Positions 35,007-45,377 of a stretch of 64,000 nucleotides of DNA are shown here, in pieces (within the stretch, counting starts at the first letter, position 1; every line of letters begins with the position of its first letter). A program made the translations under genes and the position numbers. This stretch comes from Oidiodendron maius Zn (taxonomy: Eukaryota > Ascomycota > Leotiomycetes > Myxotrichaceae). The notes beneath the pieces were generated by a model, which saw only the letters and a list, made by a program, of their open reading frames with translations, ran no database searches and had not been told where the DNA came from. Where the stretch lies: positions 248,001 to 312,000 of the forward strand of contig KN832877.1 in the NCBI GenBank assembly GCA_000827325.1, written 5' to 3'.

Positions 35007-36300
35007 CTACTGTTGTAGTGGTTTTATTGAAGCTATGTCCAGGTTAACGATGTTGTCTACGTCCAATATTGGTGATGACTGATACGGTGAGGAATTGGTC
35101 AAAGTTGGAGCATCTGGAGGCAGATCTCGTCGCGCATCGCCCGGAACTTGTGTTTGTGCTCCTCCAGCCTCTTCATCATCCTGGGGAGACGCCTGGTCCG
35201 TTTGGATTGACCCCTCTGCTGTGTTTTCCGGAGTAGAAGCAGACTCAGCAAGTGCATTGACAGTGGATTTCTTCCTCGCTTTTGCAATCAAGTCTCTAAA
35301 CGCCTCATCATTTTTAACCGCCCATGCCTTCCCATCAAAATCTTTATCTTTTATCTGAGCTCCAACAATGTGCTCTTTTCCAACCGTGTTAGCTTTACCT
35401 CCCTGGGTCCTTTCCCAAATATCCAATTCTCTCTTCAGCTCAGTTTTCCCTTTCGGACTTTTTGCATCGCAATTTGCGTTCCACAGCGTTACCCATTCTG
35501 TATATCGCCTCTCCATTAATTGCCGAGAGCCGGAAGAGGTGATGCCTTGGTCCGCGAGTTTCTTTCTGAGGGCTGTATCCTTCAATCCAGAATAATGGGG
35601 GTGGGGAAGTCGTTCCGGTCTCACTACGGGCATTTTGAGATTCGAAATCGGCCTTTTCTTACTCGATGGTGTGCCATCACAACTGTCGATGTGTGCTTGA
35701 ACCGCCTCCACTGTCATCCTGTCTTGACAGATTGGACACGGCACAAGTCCATCTGCCGGCCCTTCATCTCCTAGACGAATTTAGCAGCTGCAATACAGAT
35801 ACGCATTAATACGTACTAGGTACCAAATCTTCCTCATCCACATCAGAGCTATTTAGTACCACAACCTGAGAATGCGATTGTATCCGCCTCCCTGATCTCG
35901 TCCTTTTCTGTACAGGGCTAGTAACATCTTCGACCTCCTTCAGTTTGCGTTTCGGCGAATCTCCCCGTGTCATGGGTCTCGTCGCAAACTCGTAAATTTC
36001 AGGTCTTGCCTTCTTGAAAGCCTCCACTAATTCTCCAACAGCCCAGTTCTGCCTTAGTTTCATCTCTTGATCGTTTGCTCTACACATAGGGCACTTCCCA
36101 TCGTGGGTTAGGCTCCTCCGTATGCAAAGAGAGCAGAAGGTATGCGAGCAAGATGTGATCATGGGAGTCGTGTAGAGGTCTTTGCAGACCTGGCATCGAA
36201 GAGCAGCATCTACTACAGCCAAGGAAGGAAGCGGGGTGGTGAGCCAGTCAGTAGAGTCGTGGAGGTCGGCGGCATTGTCTTTGGCGCTCTTCGGATTCAT
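35007..36300 (-). CDS. RAD18: E3 ubiquitin ligase Rad18
   Basis: Two exons (36300-35817, 35770-35007) give 415 residues. The RING finger is complete: Cys36, Cys39, Cys51, His53, Cys56, Cys59, Cys70 and Cys73. A UBZ4-type zinc finger follows (Cys173, Cys176, His188, Cys192). A SAP DNA-binding domain comes next (YSGLKDTALRKKLADQGI), and the tail is acidic. Rad18 with the E2 Rad6 mono-ubiquitinates PCNA at stalled forks, starting translesion synthesis and template switching. The 46-base intron at 35771-35816 lies just before the zinc finger. A Lys/Arg-rich stretch between RING and zinc finger may be a nuclear signal. All expected domains are intact. Confidence 0.95.
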
Positions 36301-36481
36301 TATGCATTACAGCCGACTCCGCTTTGGCGACGTAGCGTGGCTATGAAGTACGTTGTACTTACGAAGGTTGTTCGAGGTTGATGCCGGGAACGGCAGTCGC
36401 GTAAAGTGAGACGCGACTTTCATCACGTCGGCACCAGCGCCGAAGACTGGACTTGTAACGGGAGGATCACACAACAACAAA
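36301..36481. promoter_or_regulatory. Bidirectional RAD18-POL32 promoter with MCB-like dyad
   Basis: Only 181 bases separate the two start codons. A perfect 8-base inverted repeat sits inside: AGTCGCGT (36395-36402), an 8-base spacer, then ACGCGACT (36411-36418). Each arm holds a CGCG core resembling the MCB box (ACGCGT) bound by the G1/S regulator MBF in yeasts. The repeat is seen directly; the regulator is inferred. Confidence 0.6.
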
Positions 36482-38151
36482 ATGGAGGACTATAAGAACT
36501 ACTTGGCTGCGAACGTCTTGAGCGAAGATAGAGTGGTATGTAAAGTTCTTGCTTGTATGAATCTGAGGCTAACTACTACCAGATCTCCTATCGCCTTCTC
36601 AGTCGAGCTCTCAAAGTCAATGTTAACTCTGCAAAGGAGTAGGTGTGCTCTGTTCTATTACTTATTTATGGCTAAAGGGAGTAGAATGCTCTATGAATTC
36701 CATCAACAGCAAAATGCAAAGAAGCCAGGAACCATCCATGCAACATACCTCATCAGCGGGTCCAAACTGAAGGAGATCAGCGTCACAGCACGGCACAAGG
36801 ATGGGGAAGACGAGTACATGCAGAGTAGCCCCTTTATGAGCAGCTCCTTGCCTCAGCCGAGTGAGGAGACAGGAGAGACGTCTGTACTGAGCATCTCCTT
36901 GGTCAGAGAAGAGGATCTTGAAAGTATGAATATGCATTTCCTCCATACTGGTACAACAGCTCAGGGCAATCTCCAGGTCTAAAGTCTGAATATGAACATA
37001 TCAGTTCCATACATGTCTACAGCATTGGACCTCACCCATTGAAGGCAAGCTTAATCTGGCTCCCCAGTACCCAAAATGCCTCTGACATGGTACGAATAAC
37101 TTAGGACCTTCAACTCCTCTCAGACTGCACACGCGAAGTTCAATCGTTGAGCGCATCTGAAGATCCTCTCGAATATTATCCTAAATATGGCACAATTATC
37201 AATCCCCAGGTAAAGCGTCGTCCCAATCGTCGCCCACCTCCTGTCTCTGCTCCTATCAAGTCGTCAGCTGCTGCTAAGCCCAAACCTACGGAATCAGCAA
37301 AAGATACGACGAAACCACCCTCTACTATCTCGGTTAAACAAGAAGCGAAACAACAAGGTGCAGTTGCAAAAGACTTCTTCGGCAAGGGGAAGGACAAGGC
37401 GAAACCAGCAGATACCAGCGAACCATCTAGCAAGGAAAGCACTCCTGTGGGAAACGCCCCAACTTTAAAGAAGGAATCTAGTAGTATATTCAAGGCCTTT
37501 GCGAAAGCCAAGCCTAAGTTAAAGAGTGAGGGAACCGAATCCTCAGTTGGTGCAGAGGATGAAGTAATGACGGATGCCGTCCACTTTGATGAAGATGAAG
37601 AAGAGACATATGTGCCTCCAGTACAGAGGGAAGAGAGTGCTGGGGATCGAAAGTCTAGGAAGGAAAGAGAGGCGAAGTTGCGAGCGATGATGGAGGAGGA
37701 CGACGACGAGGAGAGCCATCCAGCTCCCGAACCCGAACCCGAACTCGAACTTGAAGAAGAGGAAGAGACGATCCTCGAGAATGAAAAACCGAAGGAAGAA
37801 CCTGAACCTGTAACAACTGTGAGTGGGGGACGAAGAAGAGGAAAAAGGCGGGTAATGCGAAAAAAGACCGTTAAAGATGATGAAGGCTATCTAGGTAAGT
37901 TACTACCTATTGAATTTGCCATTTTTGGGATGAGATCTTATAGCTTGAAGCTTGTCTTCATATTAGAGATGCTAACTGTGCGACTAGTCACGATCGAAGA
38001 ACCTGCATGGGAATCATTCTCAGAGGATGAACCCGCACCTCCCCCAATGAAAGCCAGGCCTCCGCTGAGCTCTACGTCAGGCCCGAAGGGAAAGAAAGTG
38101 CCCGAAAAAAAGGGGCAAGGCAGTATCATGAGTTTCTTTGGGAAGAAATGA
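36482..38151 (+). CDS. POL32: DNA polymerase delta subunit Pol32/Cdc27
   Basis: Six exons (36482-36535, 36583-36638, 36685-36923, 36977-37044, 37105-37894, 37988-38151) give 456 residues. The N-terminal winged-helix part (about residues 1-155) binds the catalytic B-subunit. The middle is long, disordered, and Lys/Glu-rich with acidic runs. The extreme C-terminus is a canonical PCNA-interacting box, QGSIMSFF (446-453). Pol32 gives polymerase delta its processivity and supports translesion synthesis and break-induced replication. The fourth intron (37045-37104) starts GCAAGC, a GC-AG intron; all other introns are GT-AG. The frame and the PLKDLQLLSDCTREV block support this reading. Confidence 0.92.
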
Positions 38152-38342
38152 GATCGCGGCGCGATATAAGAGATAATAAATAATCCATGACAAAGCTACT
38201 CCATCCAAGTACGAGCATCTAACAAGAAGTCTACAAAGGATATGAAGGAATGCTTCCTTGTATAGTTGCAGCTTATTGTACTTGTACACTGGAGCAAAAT
38301 CATTTATGTACTCCAGGCAAGATCCAAAATAAATATATATAA

Positions 38343-40166
38343 TCATTCAATAACATATGGCTCCGCGCCCTCTCCAAATATCAAATGTGGCTTCCTTTTA
38401 GCCAGGTCTAATATCAATTGCGCAAAAACACTATTCGCCCCTGTTAAGCGTTATTAGATGGGCTGCCAGACACATTCATGCAAAAATTGTCAGAAAAAAA
38501 GACGAGGGAAGCAATTAAAGCCAAGCAAGGACTTACAAGCAAACCAACTTCTCGTATAACTGTTAATCGCGCTCACGTTGATAGACTCGTGGACTAGACC
38601 TCGTGGGGATGCTTGTAGCACAAGGTCTATACATTCCAAGATCTCGGTATCGTTATCGGAGGTCATGGCTTGCACAAGAAGGGACATTGGCCAAGCGTAT
38701 TCTGGACCAATGTGAGGTCCTATGCATCTTCATCAGCAGCAGGTCAGAAGCCAGAACTGAGATATTTACCCCCGATCCCATGAAATGCCTTTCCCTCTAA
38801 ATAATATGGGTTACCCGCCTTGCTCAATATCATCTTCCTTGTATTGATATACACCGGATCAGAATTCTCCACAAATCCCATGGTGGGCAGAGCTAGAAGA
38901 GATGGAACATTCGCATCATCCATCAATATATGGCCTCCGTATCCATCAACTTCGTAAGCAAATACCTTTCCGAAACGTTTATGCTCAACGACTCCATGCT
39001 CCCAAATGCCCTCCTTGATAATTCGGGCTCTCTCTTCGACGTCTTTTGCCAGACGATCTTTCTTTGCTTTGAATAAGATCTCAGACGTTCGCTTCAACTC
39101 CACGGCCATCATTGCATTAGCGGGGATCAAAAAGCCGAATATAGTAGCATCGTCAGAGGGCCGGAATGCGCTGCGGATTAGTCCAGTGCCGTAGTTAAGT
39201 GGATTTCCAATCCCAGAAAGCGGCAGAGTTTCGGTACCCTGGGTTGTCTGTCTTGAGAAGGTGTATCTGTTCTTCTCAAAACGACCTGTCACAGGATCAA
39301 ATGTTGACTTAGACTGTTGATCTAGTACCGTAAGGAGAGTATCAAGAGCTAAATACCAACGTGGAGTAAGAAAATCTAGCGATTTGCTGTAATTGTAAAA
39401 GGTATTTCCCAATGAGAGGAAGGCAGCTAGAGAATCCAGCTCATATTTGCATTCAAAAACAAAAGACGGCTCATAGATCGGGTGTACTGTATCGTCTTGT
39501 CCATTTTGAGTAGCGGGAAGTTTCGAATTGGGAGGCGGTTGAAAGGCATTGCAATAAGGGGCAGAAATCACATACTCAGCTTGAGTGTTGATGGCGCCAA
39601 GGATGAGAGTCTGTATCGTTAGATCTGACTTGACCAGTGGTTGGTATTGCAGGAGTTGGTTCGTGGAATCACGAAGCCATTCCGCATTTATATCTCCTGT
39701 AACGACAAAAGATTGCGCTCCTTCCCATTTTCCAGTATCTCTAGCATTGGTGCGGACCTTTAATTCTGTGTGCTTAATGGTTCCGTCATCGTGCCATCGG
39801 ACTGTCGTGTCAAGAGTGTTTGGAAACGCATTTTCAAACAATCGCGCTAGGTCCTTGTCAACCATCTTCCCAGTCACTTCGTCAATAACTTTCTCCACTA
39901 GAGGAGAGGAGAAGGTGCGGCACAGGGTTGAAGGTCGTTGGAATGGAAGTTGGAGTGGGCCATCTGAGAATGGTCGGCTATGAGGGTTAGCTAGAGCAAC
40001 TCGTCTTGCCACAGAACACGTACTGCCTGAATGTGGAGTATTGTTTATAATCTGGACAAGCCTTCTTTATGTGATGATCATCAGCTTTGGCCTTTGATCC
40101 TGCTGACGATACCAGAGCACTACATGCTAGCCAAATGGCTGACAATTCGAGCGACGAGAGACGCAT
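38343..40166 (-). CDS. GH125 exo-alpha-1,6-mannosidase (Mug157-like)
   Basis: Four exons (40166-40024, 39977-38770, 38719-38537, 38440-38343) give 543 residues. A hydrophobic signal peptide opens the protein (LSAIWLACSALVSSAG). The GH125 domain fills the rest, with blocks EWLRDSTNQLLQY, SFVFECKYELDSLAAFL, FGFLIPANAMM, DDANVPSLLALP, GIGGPHIGPEYAWPMSL and INSYTRSWFAWANSVFA. Family members are inverting exo-alpha-1,6-mannosidases. Many fungi have one that trims secreted or wall mannan, and fission yeast Mug157 is meiotically induced. Introns of 46, 50 and 96 bases all preserve the frame. Secretion or residence in the secretory pathway is inferred from the signal peptide. Confidence 0.92.
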
Positions 40167-40815
40167 TGCGACAGTCCGTTGTCCAAGATCGTGAATATTT
40201 CTAGCTGAAAGTCCCTGCTCGGCCAGGCCATGCACCTCCAGCTCCTTCTAAACCCAGTTGTGCTACTTTAAACCCTCCTATGACTGGTAGCGCGTGTCAA
40301 GTGGGCGTGCGCTTCGCATTATTCTATTGATCTTGCAAGCTTCTCCTCTTCCGGAAGAATGCTGCAGCCACCAGATGTGGCAGTCACGGTGCGATGTAAA
40401 TCTTCGGTGAATGGTGTTCCGTTAGACGACCAAAGAGAGAGAAGTTTTGATCTTCGGCAGGTTGTCGATGGGACGCTTCAGCAAGCGTATGTCGATCTTA
40501 AGCCTCGCCTGGTGAGGCTGATAATGATGACTAAGATGTTACTGTAGTTAAGTCTACCTGCCACCTTCTCCTGGACCTTGCATGTGCACTTATATGTAGA
40601 TTCAAATTTCTGAAATTCAATTATTTATGTAGGCATTGTTGTTATAAATCTGCTTCTGTCAGCTGCTACGTATAACGTTGGTTGTGAACAAGCCCCCACT
40701 TCTGTCTGTTGACCCAGGAGCAAGAACTCATATCCGTGGAGAAGACTTTATATTTACCTCACACGCCAACTCGCCAAAACTAGATCTATGTATCTTTTTA
40801 GATCTTCCTGAGACC
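40167..40815. other. Divergent intergenic, mannosidase / MFS gene
   Basis: The interval serves as promoter for both genes. One 62-codon open frame (40359-40547) has no recognisable product and is not called. Confidence 0.35.
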
Positions 40816-42447
40816 ATGGTTTCCAGGGCAGGACTATATACCTTCATCTATGGCACTCGTATAGATGATGCCGATCCGCCACCTCTTCTCAAATTGCGAG
40901 CTTCCAACTCATTCATTATAGCTACCATAGTCATAGCCGTGTTTACTGTTCGTATAACGTGCCCACACACCGTCATTCTCGATGCAGGACTCAAAATAAT
41001 ATAGGATATCTTCCTCTACTCGGTTGTAGTGCCCGTCCTCCCATTTGCCCTAACTGTTAGGGCACATGTGCATGAACAAGATGTCCAAAAATGGACTTCT
41101 ATCTTCCTAAGTTTATATGGAGCTGCCTTAGCTGTGGGATCAAGTACTCCCCATTTCATTTCAATCAAAATTAGCATCAGTCACTGACATTCTGCCATAG
41201 TAATTGCGGGTATATTTGCTGACAAAACTACATCTCGTCGGACTCCTCTCTTGGCCGGTCTCGCTGCCTTGGGTGGCTCGACTGCAATTTTATGTGCAGG
41301 TAAATCACTAGCCCTATTACTAGTTGGAAGGTTCTTACAAGGGATATCCGCGTCTGTTGTATGGACTGTCGGCCTTGCTCTCTTGTCCGACACTGTCGAG
41401 AACGACAAAATTGGCCAAGCAATGGGATATACCGCTGCAGCATTCAGCGTTGGATCTCTGGCAGGTCCGCTTTTAGGCGGTGTAGTATACGCCAGAGGTG
41501 GGTATTATGCTGTATTTGCCATGGGATTCGTTCTTATAGGTCTTGATATTATCTTGCGGCTATTGATGGTCGAAAAGTCCGTTGCAGCGCAATGGACCAT
41601 ATCGCCTCTCATAGTGTCACAGAATACTCATGCTGTGGAGCCAAAAATAGAGGCCCCTTCAACCCCAGGCCGCTCACATGGCGACATACAACCCATCCAG
41701 GCACTGTTGGAACCAAACGCAGTAGGATTAACAATCGAGCCAGAAGTGAAATCCCAATCAACAAGGTCTCTCAGTCGACTACCTCCAATACTACGACTCT
41801 TGCTTATGCCTCGCCTGCTCGTCTCGCTGTTCGGTTGCTTCGTCGCTGCTGTATCATTGGCCGCGTTCGACTCTGACCTACCGCTGTTCGTGAAAAACAC
41901 ATTCTTTTGGAACTCCCAGGGTGCTGGACTTATATTTGTCTGCCTCGTTATTCCATCTCTACTCTCACCCCTTATCGGATTCCTGTCCGACAAATTCGGC
42001 TCTCGCGCTCTCACCACCACTGGTTTTCTTGGGTCTGTGCCTTTCTGGGTGTGTCTTCGATTCGTGGCACGCAATACTCTACCACAGAAAGTCTTACTGT
42101 GTTTCTTATTGGTGTGCCTCGGCCTCTGTGTAGCGATGGCCATGACGCCGTTAATGGCCGAGATCGATCACATCCTGGTGTTAGAGGAGAAGAGACGGCC
42201 CGGGAGTTTCGGAAAGAGGACCGCTGCAGCACAAGGTTACGGCTTGTTCAATACAGCATATGCTCTCGGGTCCTTGATAGGGCCACTATGGGCTGGATAC
42301 GTCGTCCAGAGCTCCGGATGGTCCACCATGGGATGGTCTTTGGGGCTTCTATGCGGAGTTGCGGGTATCACAACGTTTTGGTGGACTGGGGGAAGGATCA
42401 TGTTGAAAGGTAGGGAGAGGCAGGGGATGTCCGAGATGCAAGTGTGA
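40816..42447 (+). CDS. MFS transporter, DHA1/vesicular-amine-transporter-like
   Basis: Exons 40816-40947, 41005-41143 and 41201-42447 give 505 residues. About 12 spans are predicted. The first is SNSFIIATIVIAVFT, followed by DIFLYSVVVPVLPFAL. The A-loop motif is altered to FADKTTSRR. Span 5 carries GPLLGGVVYARGGYYAVF, and the second half repeats with FLSDKFGSR. This layout matches fungal relatives of vesicular monoamine transporters, which exchange protons for small organic molecules. The central loop (about residues 245-300) is long and Pro/Glu-rich. The start is the first ATG in frame upstream of span 1. Introns are 57 bases each. The substrate cannot be named. Confidence 0.87.
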
Positions 42448-42983
42448 AGACTGAGCTTCGGTTATCCAGTGAGTTGGATAAGAGAATAGAGAAGTTGTTT
42501 AAATTCTCGTGTGCTGAACTCCATAGCAACCAGAGAGAATTGTTAAATAGTATTTAACGTCCCTCTTGAAAGAGCCGTTACGACTAGTTGACTAGCCAGC
42601 GATTTTCAGTACTACCACCTCATAACAAAATATTAACTCTTAATTTTGTTAGATCTCGCCCTGCCCTCGCCTATATAGTCAGCCACCAATCCTAATCTTG
42701 GCCTGTTCACTTATTTGGAGAGAGATTCTTCTTTTCCGCTGACTAATAAAATGCGTAGACCAGACTAAGGATACCGAAGGTGGGGTTATTGACAAGACAA
42801 TGGAGTATATGTCCTATCTCAAATCACTGGCTCTGTCCCAGTGAATAAGATATTCCAGATTGGTATTTATACCCGGCCCACTCGAATCTCTGAGCCAGAC
42901 CATTCACGAGACAGGCACCAACACCTAGAGAATATAACCAAGCGTTCCTGACCTACTAACAGGCCGCGGGCATTCAAAGTAAG
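42448..42983. other. Intergenic
   Basis: This interval between two rightward genes holds only the presumed promoter of the MOSC gene. Confidence 0.35.
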
Positions 42984-44460
42984 ATGAGCTGTAGAGGTTA
43001 CTTTGAGGCACGAGGCCAAGATGTGGCCAAGATGGCAAGACAGTTACTACAGGGCATTTCTCCTGTATCTTCTTTCGCAAATCCTAGACTGCTTGCGGTC
43101 AGCTTTGTGAGCCTTGCTGCCATCACGCTCGTCACATGGTACCTGAGCAAGACTTCTTTGATAGCCTCACAAGCTACAAAAGCGCAGTCGCATCTAGCGA
43201 AACGAGAATCAGTGTCAATAGAGAATCACAATGGATCTCATCGAAAATGTACAAAGGTAAGTCAGATGTTTCAGGAACATATTGCAGCGTTACGTTTAGA
43301 CTAATTCACCAACGACAAGAATGAGGCAGCCACTATGGAAATTTCACAGGTTAGTAAATAATTTTCGGTGAAAGCTGTCCAATTATTAACTCTTATTGAA
43401 AGCTTTGGGTGTATCCCATCAAAGCCCTTCGAGGTTGTCAGATTTCCGCCGCTACCTTAACGAGAGAGGGCTTTGGTCACGACCGGAAATTTGTTCTTCT
43501 GAGAGATCTTGAGAAGACACCCCCTGAATTTCAGCACATTGCTGTAACGAAGTACCCAGCAGTGTGTCTCTTCCACACTTCTATCCAGGGAGATACTCTT
43601 ACAGTCAGTTACCAGCCTCCTGGAGGGACCAGTGATAATGCAAAGCATCTGGATATTCCTCTGGAACCGTCAAATCTCCAGCAGTTGGATAAGGTTGCAA
43701 TAAACATGCACTTTAGTCCAACTATTGCATATGATCTCGGCCAGCACTATAACCAATGGTTTTCGGACATCTTCGGATTCAAAGTCGTTTTGGCATACTG
43801 GGGGGGGAATCCACGGCAGGTTCTAGGAAATCTTCCAGGGAAAGCTTCAAACGTCTCTTCGAAGCCAAGTTCATCTATAGCAAGAATTCTTAGACAGATA
43901 CCTTTAATCGGATCTGCCCTTGTCCCAGAAGATTGGGTCATTGCCTTTAACGATGTGGCGCCATTCCTTGTTATCACTGAGGAGTCTGCGGCCGAAGTGA
44001 CGACTCGGCTACCGGACGATGTCGAGGTTGATATCACAAAATTTCGCGCTAATATTGTCCTCAAAAATTCTTTATCTCCCTATGATGAGGACTTTTGGGG
44101 TGAGTTGATCTTTGGAGAGGATGCAAAAATTGTTTTGACTGGTAATTGTGGGAGATGTATATCCCTGAATATTGATTACAGCACTGGAAAATTCGGTACA
44201 GGGAAGGATGGAATGATGCTAAAGTTATTGTCAAAAGATAGAAGAGTGGATCAAGGCTGTAAGTATAGTCCAGTATTTGGAAGGTACGGGTTTGCAAGTG
44301 TGAAGTCCCAGGGAAAGACTCTGGCAGTTGGCGATGAGGTTGCAGTCAGTAAAAGGAATGATAAGCGAACAAGGTTTTGTAAGTGCTTCAGAATGGATAA
44401 TTTCTCATACGTACTTGATACTAACATTCTCATGCAGATTGGCCTGGATTTTCAACCTGA
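42984..44460 (+). CDS. Membrane-anchored MOSC-domain protein (mARC-like)
   Basis: Four exons (42984-43256, 43320-43349, 43403-44378, 44438-44460) join to 433 residues; the second exon is 30 bases and the last 23. A hydrophobic segment at about residues 35-54 could anchor it. The MOSC N-terminal beta-barrel begins at LWVYPIKALRGC, and the MOSC domain carries the conserved LTGNCGRC Cys motif that in this family binds the molybdenum cofactor. The C-terminus, FYWPGFST, is the typical family ending and appears only after splicing of a 59-base intron. By analogy with mitochondrial amidoxime-reducing components, it may reduce N-hydroxylated compounds with cytochrome b5 partners. That role is inferred. 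Confidence 0.85.
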
Positions 44461-45377
44461 TTTTCAGAACCACTTCCGTGTGAGGAAGCATTAAAATTAT
44501 GGACGGCAGTACTCAACGGTGAAAATTGCTCGACTCTATGAAACCCTCAACGTACAAATCTCTTTAAGGCAGTGCAATGAATTGTGGGTTATATTTTTTA
44601 TCAATGTCCTGTTTATGACTTCAAACATATCATGCTCATAAAGACGGTAGTTGGTGGCCCCTCAGCCGCCGTCTTTCCCAACAAATTATCAATTGCCGCT
44701 ATCAGCGTTTGCGGCATTGCTTTTAGCAGCTCTATGGACGAATTCCAGATTCTTATCAGCATGAGGCTTTCGAGGGGACTCCTACAGTGTTAAAGCCTCA
44801 CATATGACTCTGGGCCTACACCTTTCGTGTCTACAAGGTGAATCCTGATGAGATAACAAACAACGACCTATGAATCGTCGACGGCAAGAGAGCTACAAGT
44901 TGTGTAGGCTCCTCCGTGAGAATATGCGACATCTCCGATACCTTGAAATTCTAGACTGAAGTGATATCTCAACTGGGAGGTTTAGATAATGCACTATTTT
45001 AAGAGGTTTATTTGCAAGATCTTTAACTATTGTGTTCCAAATTTATGAAGATACTCCAGACATTTATTTCTCTATGTTATGCCCAAAAATTGGCAGGTGC
45101 ATACTGAATATAATTTCGTAAAATACTGATATTGGGTTGTTGACCTCTATGGCATCTATATACGAGATTATTCAGATGATCTTGAATCTAGGTGTAAGGC
45201 ACCTAGTTCGAATATATTGCCCCAAAAAATACATGGATAAGTGGGTCCTATCTTACGGTGGGAGTTCGTGGAAGAAGTAGCCATAAGCAGTCGACATTTC
45301 CGAATCTTTAAATAACTGATTCCTTACGCGGGTTGTAGACGTTTAGGAAAGTTGCCTCTCAAGTTCATTCATGAGCC
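44461..45377. other. Convergent intergenic, AT-rich
   Basis: I see no gene, RNA or repeat that I can support. A GTTCGAAT string near 45212 suggests a tRNA T-arm but has no matching stems. Confidence 0.4.

Noticed and set aside
40359-40547. 62-codon frame between the mannosidase and MFS genes
   Set aside because: It has no recognisable family and sits in the divergent promoter. The MFS gene start is better placed at 40816.
45195-45240. GTTCGAAT string suggesting a tRNA T-arm
   Set aside because: No flanking T-stem, acceptor stem or anticodon arm can be paired around it.
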